Of a stretch of DNA of 64,000 nucleotides, positions 34,560 through 46,389 are shown piece by piece. Source of the stretch: Coenobita brevimanus (taxonomy: Eukaryota > Arthropoda > Malacostraca > Decapoda > Coenobitidae); the NCBI GenBank assembly GCA_032717465.1, contig CM064715.1:33715628-33779627 (forward strand), read 5' to 3'. The notes below the pieces were generated by a model. It made no database searches, had not been told where the DNA came from, and saw only the letters and a program-made list of their open reading frames with translations. Made by a program: the position numbers and the translations under genes. The stretch's first letter is position 1. Each line of letters starts with the position of its first letter.

Positions 34560-35155
34560 GGGGACTAGTGGTGGTTAGGATTATGGTAGCTAAAATTTTG
34601 CTTTGTTTGGTGGTTCACTTAGGTTAAAAATACAGTAGGTTAGGTCAGGTCAGGTCAGGTTTTCTAACAGCCTTGTATACCATTCCACTTTTCATTCCTA
34701 TCTTCAGAAAGGTAAGCACGTGGTATAATTTAAGGCCGTGATTAGGATTACGGCAGTTAGAATTTAGCAACGAGTATAGTAATCCTAACCACAGTTATGA
34801 TTACGGCAGCTAAAATTTAGCGGTTTTGTTTGGTCTTCATTTAGAAATAGGTTAGGTTAGGTTAGGTCAGGTCAGTTTACGTTAGGTTAGGTTAGATTAA
34901 TACCGTTGCAATTCGTTTTAAATTCCTAGAATTTAGCGGTTATGTTTGTTTTTTCAGCTATGTCGGAAACAGGTTAGGTTAGTTTATTTAGGTTAAGTTA
35001 TGGCTACCGAAAAAAGGAAATTATTAGGATTAGGGCAGCTAGTATTTTGCGACGACGGCAGTAATCCTAACCACGGCCTTAAATTATACCATGTGCTTGC
35101 CTTTCTGAAGACAGTAATGAAAAGAGGAATTGTGTACAAGTCTGTTAGATAAAGA
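34560..35155. repeat. TIR element with GGTTA/GGTCA (TTAGG-like) units
   Basis: Inverted ends of ~85 bp: CTAACAGCCTTGTATACC...GGTATAATTTAAGGCCGTG (34662-34745) against the complement at ~35070-35150. Inside and just outside are short runs of AGGTTAGGTTAGG and AGGTCAGGTCAGG (34640-34660, 34850-34900, 34970-34995), and three or four degenerate copies of a ~80-bp unit containing GATTACGGCAGCTAAAATTT. TTAGG is the common arthropod telomere repeat; these runs are too short and impure to be telomeric. Confidence 0.65.
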
Positions 35156-36060
35156 ACTCTTGGAAATAAGCGGTGAAGATGCCTGGATCACCACTGTATG
35201 AGACACAGGTAACTTGGGAATGGTAGAAGTCAACGACTGGGCTGTGTGCATGTAGCAGTAGTTTGATCATAAACGTGTAACAACAGTCTCCTAAAAATCT
35301 ATAAATATAGTATTGCACAATAAATGATAACAAACATTTAAAAAAATTGCAAATGCATTTCGTGAATGTTAAGGTAATAACTAGTTACATGAATGTGGTA
35401 TCAGTATAAAATAAGATACGAAGATATTTGCGAAGAGACAGGTGATGGTCCTGCTTCATGTTCCAGTACTTATAAACCAAGACAGATCCCTTCGCGCGCC
35501 ATAAGGGCCCGGACACACTGTTTTGCCCCCGAACATATGATCGACAAGATGAAACGAAGCACCAGGTTAGGGCTGCGTCAATGTTCGAGTCTGAACATTG
35601 GTCGGACCCCTGAGCCTCGTTTCCTTTTGACGATCACATGTTCTTTAAAACTACGGCTGGAGCGACGAAGAGGTTGCTTGTGGGAAAAGGTTGTTTGATA
35701 CTACCAGCCTGAGAGGGTTCGGACATGTGGAGAGAACGAAAGACTTCAACACAGCAGGGAGGATTTTGGATACGAATGCTCAAGACAGAGTGTCAAGGGG
35801 CAGAGTGAGGTCTTACATCAAGATCTCAGGATGGAGGGAACAACCATATAGGCTGCATGAGAGTGAGAAGCTTGGGGAACAGCCGTCAGTTGATCAAGGC
35901 TTAAAACCATGCTCGCGTGGATAAGACCAATAAAAGTTCTGTACAATTGCAATGAGTTGCCTTACATGTTTTCGACGCGAATTCGCAGATTATTTCACTT
36001 GATTGTGGGGACTCTCTCTCCCACATACACCTGCACATCCACCTGCTTACCAGCCTGTCT
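35156..36060. other. Mostly unrecognised; weak LINE C-terminal trace
   Basis: The frame 35691-35924 (+) starts LRGFGHVERTKDFNTAGRIL, resembling the FGHVER segment at the C-terminus of RTE-like proteins; 30 residues are not enough for family assignment. The rest shows no motif. Confidence 0.4.
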
Positions 36061-36163
36061 GCCAACTAACGTATCTACCTTCCTACCTACCTTCCTACCT
36101 ACCTACCTACATACATACATACAGTATATACATACATAAATGCATACATGCACACGTGCAAGC

Positions 36164-36205
<42 letters not shown>
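36061..36205. repeat. Composite microsatellite
   Basis: CTAC, CATA and AT repeat tracts follow each other directly up to the 3' end of RTE-B copy 2 at 36206, and may derive from that LINE's tail. Confidence 0.85.
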
Positions 36206-36209
<4 letters not shown>

Positions 36210-37915
36210 TTAACTTCCTGTGGCGCTCCACGGGATGCATAGGGCCTCAATGAACTCTCTCTACCAATATTTGTCTCTTGCCATCTCCTTCAGGTCCCAC
36301 CAACACTCCTCTCCTGCTTCTTTTTTCATTGTCCTCAACCAGGTTTCCCTCGGCCTACCTCTACCTCTTCTTCCTCTAGCAGTCCACTCTGGCACATCCT
36401 GTATTAAACTACCTTCTTTTCTGTATATGTACCCCAGCCACTTCCAGCGAGACAGTCTCACATATTCATTAACTGGTTCCACTCTCGTAATATCCCTTAC
36501 TCTTGCATTTGTAACTCTGTCTTGCCACTTTACCCAAAGAATCCTTCTCAGTATTTTATTCTCAAAGCCTAATACTTTCTGATCTGTTGCAATTGTACTG
36601 TACCATGACTCATGCCCGTAAATTAAAATTGGTCTAACAATGGACTTGTAAATTTTCACTTTAGTATGTACCGAAAGCATATTATTATTCCAAACAGATT
36701 TCAACATTCCAACAGCTCGCCAAGCCTGTCTAATCCTGTCCTCAATTTCACTGTTTAATGATCCATTAGATGATACAATCGTTCCCAGATATTTAAAGTT
36801 TTCTACATTCTTCACCACTTTATTCCCAATTACACAATCGATTTGGTTCTCCACGTTCATATTAATAATTTCAGTCTTTCCACAATGTATTACCAATCCC
36901 ATCTTTTTCTCCTTCCTCCACCAGACAATCAAGCACCCTCTGCATCTCGTAAATACTTCCGCAAATCATTACAATATCATCAGCATAGTCCAAATCTATC
37001 AGCTTCTTATTTTCTTTCCAGTTAATTCCTGCACCTATTCTCCTTCCAACCTTTTCCATAACATAATCCATAACCAAAACAAACAACAATGGCGAAGGAA
37101 CTCCTCCTTGAATCACTCCTGACCTAACTTGAAATGAATCACTCAAAGAACCACCCACCATTACCTTACAAAAAGTACCTTCATGCAGACTTCTAATAAT
37201 ATTACAAACTTTTCTGGTATACCATAGAATCTCATAATTTTCAACACAGCTCCACGCGAAACACTATCAAACGCCTTTTCAATATCCACAAAACACATAC
37301 TAAGTGGCATTTTCATCTCATTAGCTTGTTGCATTAGATGCCTTACAATAAAAATCTGATCATTACAACCTCGACCCTTTCTAAATCCCGCTTGTTCTTC
37401 TCTTAAAATTTTATCAATTACCGGCTCTGTTCTGTTCAACAAGATTTTGGAAAAGACTTTTGCAACTACAGGTGTCAAAGTTATCCCCCTCCAATTGCCA
37501 CACACACTTTAATCTCCCTTTTTTGGTATTTTTATAATCATTCAATTTTTCCACTCTTCTGGAATTTCACCATTATCCCAAGCCACATTAAAAAGTTTCA
37601 AAAGCGCATTCATCAACTCGTCATTTGCCACCTTAAGCATTTCAGGAAATATTCCATCCTCTCCTGGGGTCTTAAAATTTTTTAACTCCTTTATAGATTT
37701 TGCTACCTCTTCCAAAGTTATATCCCCTGTTTCTATCTGCAAATCTCTCTCGGCTGGCAAAATGTCCTCTTCAGGTGGAATTTGTCTATTCAGAACAGAT
37801 TCAAAGTGCTCTTTCCACCTTCCTTTTATATCCAGATCTTTAGTCATCAAATTACCATTTCTATCTCGTACAGGTATTTCCTTCCTTCTCTTTTCAGTCC
37901 CAGTTAACTCCTTTG
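36206..37915 (-). mobile_element. RTE-B LINE copy 2, 5'-truncated
   Basis: The - strand begins near 37915 inside the pre-RT linker (KGRWKEHFESVLNRQIPPEE) and runs through PGEDGIFPEMLK, CGNWRGITLTPVVAKVFSKI, EQAGFRKGRGCNDQIF, CFVDIEKAFDSVSRGAVLKI, GVIQGGVPSPLL, LDYADDIVMICG, PILIYGHESWY, KWQDRVTN and GRRGRGRPRETWLRT. A handful of frameshifts and stops (~37546, 37507, 37160, 36900). The endonuclease is missing, where the sequence meets an (AT)n tract. It is clearly the same family as copy 1 but inverted, so transcripts across both could fold. Confidence 0.88.
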
Positions 37916-38189
37916 TATATATAAATATATATATATATATATATTAGGATGTTCCATAAATTAGAAGTTGAATGAAGTTTTAATCCACATCAGTCATCAT
38001 GTTCCTTTTACTTAACAGATTGATATGGTGAAACTCTAACTAAATTGTTCAAGGTTTTGGGGTCCCGGGTTTTATTCTCTTGAAAATAATAAAGAAAAAA
38101 CAATATTCTCTCAAGGAATTTTATTACAAAAACTTGTACCACTTCACACATTTTCGTATATATGCCAGAAACATTACCACTTTGTGTCA

Positions 38190-41100
38190 ATCACTTGTCT
38201 AGAAATTCATTCTTGGTTTTCTTTGGGTATTTTGCCCGATTCTGCAAAACAGTTTTGAGTTGATACTGCTTCTGCTCTTCATTCTTCATCAGGGAAGAAT
38301 TAAACTCTTTCATGAGGGCGATGCCTCGCTCAGTCCGATCATTTACGACAGCAGTGTTGGAAACAGTTGCCGCTGCTTGCTTGAAGCCCTTTTCTTCGTG
38401 CCACTTACCAACTGGTTTCTTCAAGAACTCATTGTCCAGGTCGAGCACTGGGAAGAAGGCCATCGTTTTTCCTGTCACAAACTGCCAGGTGTTTCTAAGT
38501 ACCGGTAATATTTCTGACGGTCTTCCCTTCTAGCCACATTAGTTCTTTTTTTTTCTCTGTTTAATGCAGGCTTCATCAAACTTGCGACCATCAGAGCCTT
38601 TTCTTTATCTGCCACATCAACATCGAAGAACGTAATAGTGATAAGTGTCTCAGAGATGTGCCATAGATGTCGAGATATGACCTCTCGTGCAGCATTACCA
38701 TATGAATATCCCGACCTGGCAAAAGCTTCTGTGTCACACAGAAATTATAAATCAACTGCAACAGCTTTGCCTGCGACTGCAGCACGGCTGCAGCCTCGGA
38801 TGTAGACGTGGGAACAAAAAGACCTACTATACTGCTGTCAGAGCTTCCAACTCGTGACTTGGCATCTTGAACTGCTTCTTCAGCAAAAGCACTTTCAGGG
38901 AACAGATGGCTTCTGTCATCCAACGAGCATGATGGAAAGCACCAGGGGCTTGGAGAGGGAACTCTGCTACTGTTGCTTCTCCCAGGAAGATGAAAACCAG
39001 CTGTAGCGGTTCCTTGTAGTCATCGCGCTGGTGCGTCTTGCTCACCATCTCTCTCGCCAACAGAACTGGCTTCTCCCTTAGTTCCTTGATAGTGTCGTTT
39101 ACTTGATGAAAATTGTCTGGCTACACCTCTGACCAGTTGATGAATTTCTATTGTGCCTGGAACCTCTTAAAAACAGGGTTATCAGGGCCAACTGAATGGC
39201 CATACGCACACTTGAAAACATGACTGAGGACAACTTCATAGACATGATGCCGACGGGCAAGGTACATTAGTTCTCTGCCAAGTCGTTTCTCAGTCAGGCT
39301 ACATGCCCCTATATGAATCGCAGTGCTTGACGCCGTTGTGTCAAAGGACAGTCCCCGCACATGCTTTTCCATCCCATGTTCCTTAACTAATTCTAAGCAG
39401 ACTCGTGCTACCCCCTTTTCCGGTTCCTGCCATCACTTTAGGAATGCCGAGCAACTTCTGCTTGCTGTCACCAGAGATGATGACAGCAATCCGGTCAACG
39501 CTTTCCTTCCCTTGTTCAGTGTCTGGTAGGAGTTTACCATCCCAGTGCAAGACAAGAGGGTGGCAAGGGCAAAATTCTTCGGACTGATAACTTTCAGCAA
39601 TCGCCTTCCTGTAAGCCTGGCATGTGTGGTACATAGTGTTGGCAGAAACGGAAAGTTCATTCAAGTCATGACCGAGTGTTTTAGTCATTGCAGCATACAA
39701 TATAGCTGAATCACGGTAGGAAACGTTCAGCCGATCATAGATGCCAAGTCTTGAGTCATCAGAAGCTTAGGTCGCTTCTTGGTACTTCCTTTGGAGGAGG
39801 ATGCGATGGAATATGAGTCAGTCGATGATGAAGTTTTACCCTCTAAAGCAGCGTTTCTCAATCGGGGTTCCCCGGAACCCTAGGGTTCCGCGAGAGGTCT
39901 CTAGGAGTTTCGAGAGAAATAGTGAGCAATAGGTTAATCATATGTAAATGCATTTTTGAGTCATTTTTGTTTTTAATTTCATATTCATAATTTTACTATA
40001 CACGTACGGCATATTTTTGGAAAATTTTTGAGTATTATCTTAAAGTTTTAACCTGTTATATATTTTAAAAGTATAATAATTATAGGGAATATACTTAGTG
40101 ACGTCTTTACAGCGCCAGTATGAAACCGCCTTTAGTGGTCAGAAGACAGGAAGCTATACGTGATAGATTCGTGTATCATCAAGTGACTCACTCGAGTACA
40201 GAACACATGCGCGGTCTCCATCAGTCCTGTCTGTACTTCCCGGCGTGCAGGTACTGTCCTTCATTCACCCACGTTATTTAGTAAATGTCACCCATCATTT
40301 AGTGATATTATATGAATTTTAAAAGTTTAAGTATGTATGATTTTTTTGTAAGTTTATGAGAAGTTTGTGTGTGTGCTTTCTCTCTCTCTTTTCCAAGGTT
40401 AGTTCTCCTGTTTTTTCTTAAGTTGCTTCAGTTTTATTTGCTTAAGTTTTATTTATCAAGTTATTGTAGTAGTACTAGTAGTTGTGACCAGTTTTCGTTC
40501 TGTTTATATGTATTATATATGATATTGGTTATTTATGTTACTTTTTGTGTGAATGAAAACGCCCGTATGAAGTCTCTTGAATAAACATTTTGATTTCAGT
40601 TATTTATTTATTTTTTATTTATAAATTTTTTGCATTGTCAATAAACTTGAGAAAAACATTTTTTTTTTTTTTCGCTTAAACCAGTTATCAGAAAAAAATA
40701 TATTATGTTCTCCTTGTAAGCTTTAAGTTTATACAAGAGAAAGGTATTAAAAATTATAGACGATAATTTTTATGTAAGGGTTCCCTGAGACATGACAATT
40801 ATTTCAAGGGTTCCTTAAGGGTAAAAAGGTTGAGAAACGCTGCTCTAAAGACACCATCTCTTCTGCAGTTTCCTCATCCTTCCTGGCTGTCTCCTGTTGT
40901 TTTTGTTTAGAGTTGTCCAGCCTAATCCTCTTCCATTACCTCCTGTCGGCAAGGCTTCATATCGGCAGGACCCATGCTGCTGGACTTCGGATTTTCACGC
41001 TGCATATCAAGAAAACTGATGTCCCACTGATGTCTTCATCATCTATTTGGCCTGTGAATGAGTGATGTCCATGATCTCATTCGTTATTGCCTCATTGAAC

Positions 41101-41355
41101 ATTGCCTCTTTCACTCGGAAGGATTTTACTTCCTCAAGCAGAATCTCTACTCATAGTGGGGATTCGCCCACTCTCCCAAAATATGAGAATGGAATCCAGA
41201 CACATGTTCAGGCATTTGGTACTTCTAATTTTTTGTTCCTTTTGGTGGTAAAAGTACTTTTTGAGTAACTGCAACTTGGTGGGTAAGCCACATGATGTGA
41301 TGGTAGCATTCGCTTGGCCAATAAGAATCACTTCTGTTTTCCATCTGGTAGACAT
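38190..41355 (-). pseudogene. Transposase-like protein of unrecognised superfamily
   Basis: Pieces in order on the - strand: GLPTKLQLLKKYFYHQKEQK with LDSILIFWESGRIPT (~41300-41140); KRIRLDNSKQKQQETARKDE (~40930); after the hAT insert, KGSTKKRPKLLMTQDLASMI (~39790); ILYAAMTKTLGHDLNELSVS (~39700); HPLVLHWDGKLLPDTEQGKE (~39560); LSFDTTASSTAIHIGACSL (~39350); RRHHVYEVVLSHVFKCAYGH (~39240); QRDDYKEPLQLVFIFLGEAT (~39020); GAFHHARWMTEAICSLKVLL (~38930); ERGIALMKEFNSSLMKNEEQ (~38310), ending at 38190. About 700 codons once the MITE is discounted. HWDGK, FDTTAS, a His-rich HH block and an ARW block suggest an RNase H-like fold as in hAT enzymes, but I cannot name the superfamily. I recall similar multicopy hypothetical proteins in arthropods; this needs a search. 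At least six stops or shifts. Confidence 0.65.
39849..40842. mobile_element. hAT-type MITE (0.99 kb) with 8-bp TSD
   Basis: Termini CAGCGTTTCTCAATCGGGGT (left) and the reverse complement CAGCGTTTCTCAACCTTTTT (right), a classic hAT end. It is flanked by a perfect 8-bp duplication CTCTAAAG at 39841-39848 and 40843-40850, the hAT target length. No transposase frame; interior is AT-rich. It interrupts the N-terminal part of the transposase-like gene between its EEMVSLEG and GKTSSSTD segments. Confidence 0.96.
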
Positions 41356-42032
41356 CAGGGAAAGAAAACAGAATAATTAATGCCACAACAATTTCGGATA
41401 GTAATAAAGCTCATTTACATTCATAATTATATTCATTTGTCTGTCTCACAGGCAGTTATTATCAATGAATTAACAGTAAGTGAAACACAACCTGGACAAT
41501 AAAATGGTAATAATAATGATAATATTAAGGAAAAGGAAAATAATTTCAATAGCATAGTAAATTAGTTACACAACAAATTACCAGTACAGTTGTCTAACAA
41601 ACAACACCAACTGTTAATAACAGGGAAAGGAAAAACTAAATAACACCAACACAGCAAAATGACATTACTTTAATTACTTTCATATAATATTAATAATTGG
41701 AAGGTAAATAATAAATTTCAGTATAACAGAGAAATGGCATTAATTAGTTTCATAAATAATTACCAGCTTATTAGCCGAAAATAAAACACGAACCCCTCAG
41801 GCAATACAAAAAAAAAAAAAAAAAAAACAGTATTCATCGCTGGCAGACAGGAAGCAAACTGAAAGTAAAAAAAAAAAAAAAAAAAAAGTTATCAAAACTC
41901 GGGTCCTCTAAATGTTGTGCAATCTGACTCAGACTTCCACAACATATTTTGTTGGTCTGCTAAATATGATAAATCATGTGGATTAAAATTCGCAGCACAT
42001 TTTATTTCTATCCCTATAGTCATGGAAAACCC

Positions 42033-43596
<1,564 letters not shown>

Positions 43597-43611
43597 CTTT
43601 AATTCTTCCTA

Positions 43612-44110
43612 GGCTGTTTGATGGATATCAATGAAACTCTCCAGGTTAGTTCGTCTGGTTACTGGGAAGATTTTCAATACTCCTCATCAAATAAAAACTC
43701 TTCATAAACAGCGAAAGGAAGGCAGATATGGATTTGATGTCTCAGTACAAGTATTACAACAGACTCATCTATAATGCAATATTTGGGGAGCATGACCCTT
43801 CCCCTAGCGATTCTTCCAACGTCAGCCCACCTCCCAAACACAAAAACGATTAGAAATAAGGGAAATGTTTGAATGAAACTTCCCAGGTGAGTTAGAGTGG
43901 TTACTCTAAAGGTCTACCACTATATAACATCTGCTAACCATGATTCTGAGGAAGCCAACCGCTCTCTAAATTAAAAATTCTCAGAAAAGTGAAAGGAGGG
44001 GAGATATGGCTTTGATATCTTAGTATAGGTTTTACAAGGTACTTTCACAAAAATAAGAACAATTACAAATAAGGACAATAGAGTAAATGGATTTCAATGA
44101 AACGGGAATA
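43612..44110. repeat. Degenerate ~230-250-bp tandem repeat
   Basis: The block GATATCAATGAAACTCTCCA with GGTTAGTTCGTCTGGTTACT (43623) recurs as TTGAATGAAACTTCCCAGGT with GAGTGGTTACT (43869) and again as GATTTCAATGAAACGGG (~44090). The intervening segment with CGAAAGGAAGGCAGATATGG (~43710) recurs as GTGAAAGGAGGGGAGATATG (~43990). So at least two and a partial third unit. Confidence 0.7.
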
Positions 44111-44412
44111 AATATCACAGAACTGGGATTTCATGTTTCATGTTTTCTCTGAATGCACAGGAAGAAACTGCTCATCTATTTATTAACGTACTTCTTTCAT
44201 TTTTACTGTATATTTACTTGCATGCCAAACCTTCTCTTAACCATTTGTTGAGGGAGACCATTTGTTCATAGTTGCAGAATGATGAACTTCGATGTATGTC
44301 AGCAAGGCCAGCTGCTTCATCACCAGTCCAGCCTTGCTGTTATCATACTGTGGGACTAGATCTTCCTTGTGAAAATCTTGCCGTCATTAAAGAGCCATTT
44401 ACATTCCTTTAG

Positions 44413-44415
<3 letters not shown>

Positions 44416-44494
<79 letters not shown>
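44416..44494. repeat. (AT)n microsatellite, SINE tail
   Basis: About 80 bp of AT repeat directly at the 3' end of the tRNA-derived SINE, in its tail position. Confidence 0.9.
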
Positions 44495-44495
<1 letters not shown>

Positions 44496-44496
<1 letters not shown>

Positions 44497-44884
44497 CTCA
44501 TCAGCCGTTTGAATGTCCACTGCAAGACCGGCCTATCTCAACCGAAGGGGGGACGATACAGCCAACGAATCTCTACCAAGTGGCTTAGGCTGTCTGGTAG
44601 AGATTGAATGTAGGGTGAGAAGTGCTTGTAACTAATTGTTGTGTTGGAGTGGCTTTGGATGTGTGTGTAGTCTGTGAACCAAGTGTAATAGGCCCGAGCA
44701 AGCCGACTGGGTGCAAGTATACTTTATAGTATGCGACACTGGTTCAACCACAGCACCTCTGATGTCCGCCAATGCAGTACGTGGCCAGAAGAACGCTCCC
44801 AAAGTTTATTACCCTGGCGGGGCGCGAACCCTCGTTCTTCAGCATACGAAAACGCACACTTTACCACTGTACAGTCGCCCCAAG
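44496..44884 (-). mobile_element. tRNA-derived SINE
   Basis: The - strand from 44884 begins GGGGCGACTGTACAGTGGTA and contains an A-box-like CTGTACAGTGG and, 33 bases later, a B box GGTTCGCGCCC, the internal RNA polymerase III promoter of tRNA genes. A T-arm-like stem around TTCG is visible. The acceptor stem cannot close (GGGGCGA has no partner after the T arm), so this is a SINE head and not a functional tRNA. A ~310-bp unrelated body follows and ends in (AT)n. Target duplications were not found. Confidence 0.75.
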
Positions 44885-46331
44885 AAGTGATGGCAGAGTT
44901 TCAGATTGCTTCAGTTACTCTGCACTGATATACGTTCAATGAAAACTTAGTATATGGTAAAACTTCTGTGCCTCCATTACGTCATATAAAATAAAATATA
45001 TATTATATCACGCTAAGAATTACGTAAAGTGAATAACATGAGGTAGTGATATATTAGAAGTTAACATTCAGATATACGTCTCCCGATTTGAACGAAATTG
45101 TAATGTATTGCTCCGCGCACGGAGCGCAGAGTAACCCCCTTTCCTGACGTATTTGCTTCTCAGGATTTCAAATACAGAATGCTCTAGTTTCGAAGACCAG
45201 TTAAGGAAAACTCTTGTGATTGCAATACACTACCTTATTCTCAATTGCTGTGGTGATGTTACAGCAACAACAAGGATGTCGCAACAATGAAGTTTATGGT
45301 TGCAGCAAGACCATTCTGCCCTTTATTCCCTGTCTTCCCCTCACTTATAATGACTTCATTCCTAACTGATGCAAAATTATTTTAAGCTGTGAGAAGATAT
45401 GACAGGTTTTACCCTTTTCTCATACACTAGGCAATGAAGAGGACGAAAACATGAGCTTATATTCCTGCAATGCAAAAAGCACATACTTTTTGCTCCAGCT
45501 AATATTAAGTCTCTAGTATCTTTTAAAATAAACTGTGTCCTGCATAACAGAAAATGCTGATCTGAAAGTTTCAAACTCAGTGGCTTGTTTATGAACATTT
45601 GCATTTTATTTCTCTTGCTAATTGTTGAGACACTGAGGATGCTAGGCTATGACACAAGTGTGTCAGTATCCAAGGAGCTCCGACTCTCGGCAAATATTCG
45701 AGGTTTTCCTTAATTTTCATTCACTGATAGTCCTTTCGGGTATATTAAAATTTCAAGAGAATTTTTAAAATGAAAAACTAGCCAAATGCAGTGAAATAAC
45801 TGCATGTCTTTGAGTAAAAGTTTGTATTCTTCCATGCATATTGACCGAACCATTTAAAATAGCCTACTAACTTTCGCAGCACTCCCGCTTTCTGTCATCG
45901 ACCATGAAGACAACAAAAACGGAAACAAATGACTTTAAAATTATTATTCCTTAGTATTGTAACGGGAATTATTTTGTAAATAATAATGACTCTTTTAATT
46001 GATTATTAAAGTGCATTTCTTTTTAGTCTTACGCTATTAAAAATTATTGTGTTAACATATTAGATATGAACTCCGCAATTTATTTCTGACTGTCCCTGAG
46101 CGATAGTTCTGACATTTCAATTAGTTCCGTTTAGGATTTCTTAATACTGTAACTAACGAACTGATTCCTACAATTTTGAAATACAACGGTATTTTTGCAT
46201 TTACTTATTGTTTTCTGTAACAATTTTACATGATAGGTTTCTCCTTGTAAAGATTTAAGGAAAATTATGTACATGATCGCTGACCGAAAACTTCTGCCGT
46301 CACTTTTTAGGCCGACTATACCACAGAGGCT

Positions 46332-46334
<3 letters not shown>
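44885..46334. other. No gene recognised
   Basis: AT-rich sequence; the frame 45377-45604 (-) has no motif. No repeat unit or RNA gene was seen. Confidence 0.5.
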
Positions 46335-46386
<52 letters not shown>

Positions 46387-46389
46387 TGA
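46335..46389. repeat. (AT)n microsatellite
   Basis: About 50 bp of AT repeat at the 5' edge of the RTE-A fragment. Confidence 0.95.

Larger units (their letters stand above)
37944..42035 (-). mobile_element. 4.1-kb TIR DNA transposon, unclassified family
   Basis: Inverted termini: TTAGGATGTTCCATAAATTA from 37944 and the reverse complement TTAGGGTTTTCCATGACTAT from 42035, with similarity continuing ~130-150 bp inward (shared blocks include GTGGATTAAAA at ~41979 and its complement TTTTAATCCAC at ~37979, and AAAAC.CGGG near 41893/38070). Both ends lie in (AT)n/(TA)n tracts, so a TA or TTA target is likely but the exact duplication cannot be read. One transposase-like gene occupies the - strand, and a hAT-type MITE is inserted in it. 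Without the MITE the element is ~3.1 kb. Confidence 0.75.

Noticed and set aside
34640..34995. True telomere or chromosome end
   Set aside because: TTAGG-like runs are only 2-4 units, mixed with GGTCA, and lie within a TIR element amid other transposons.
44804..44884. Functional tRNA gene
   Set aside because: A and B boxes are present but the acceptor stem cannot pair and a long body with AT tail follows; SINE head is the better call.
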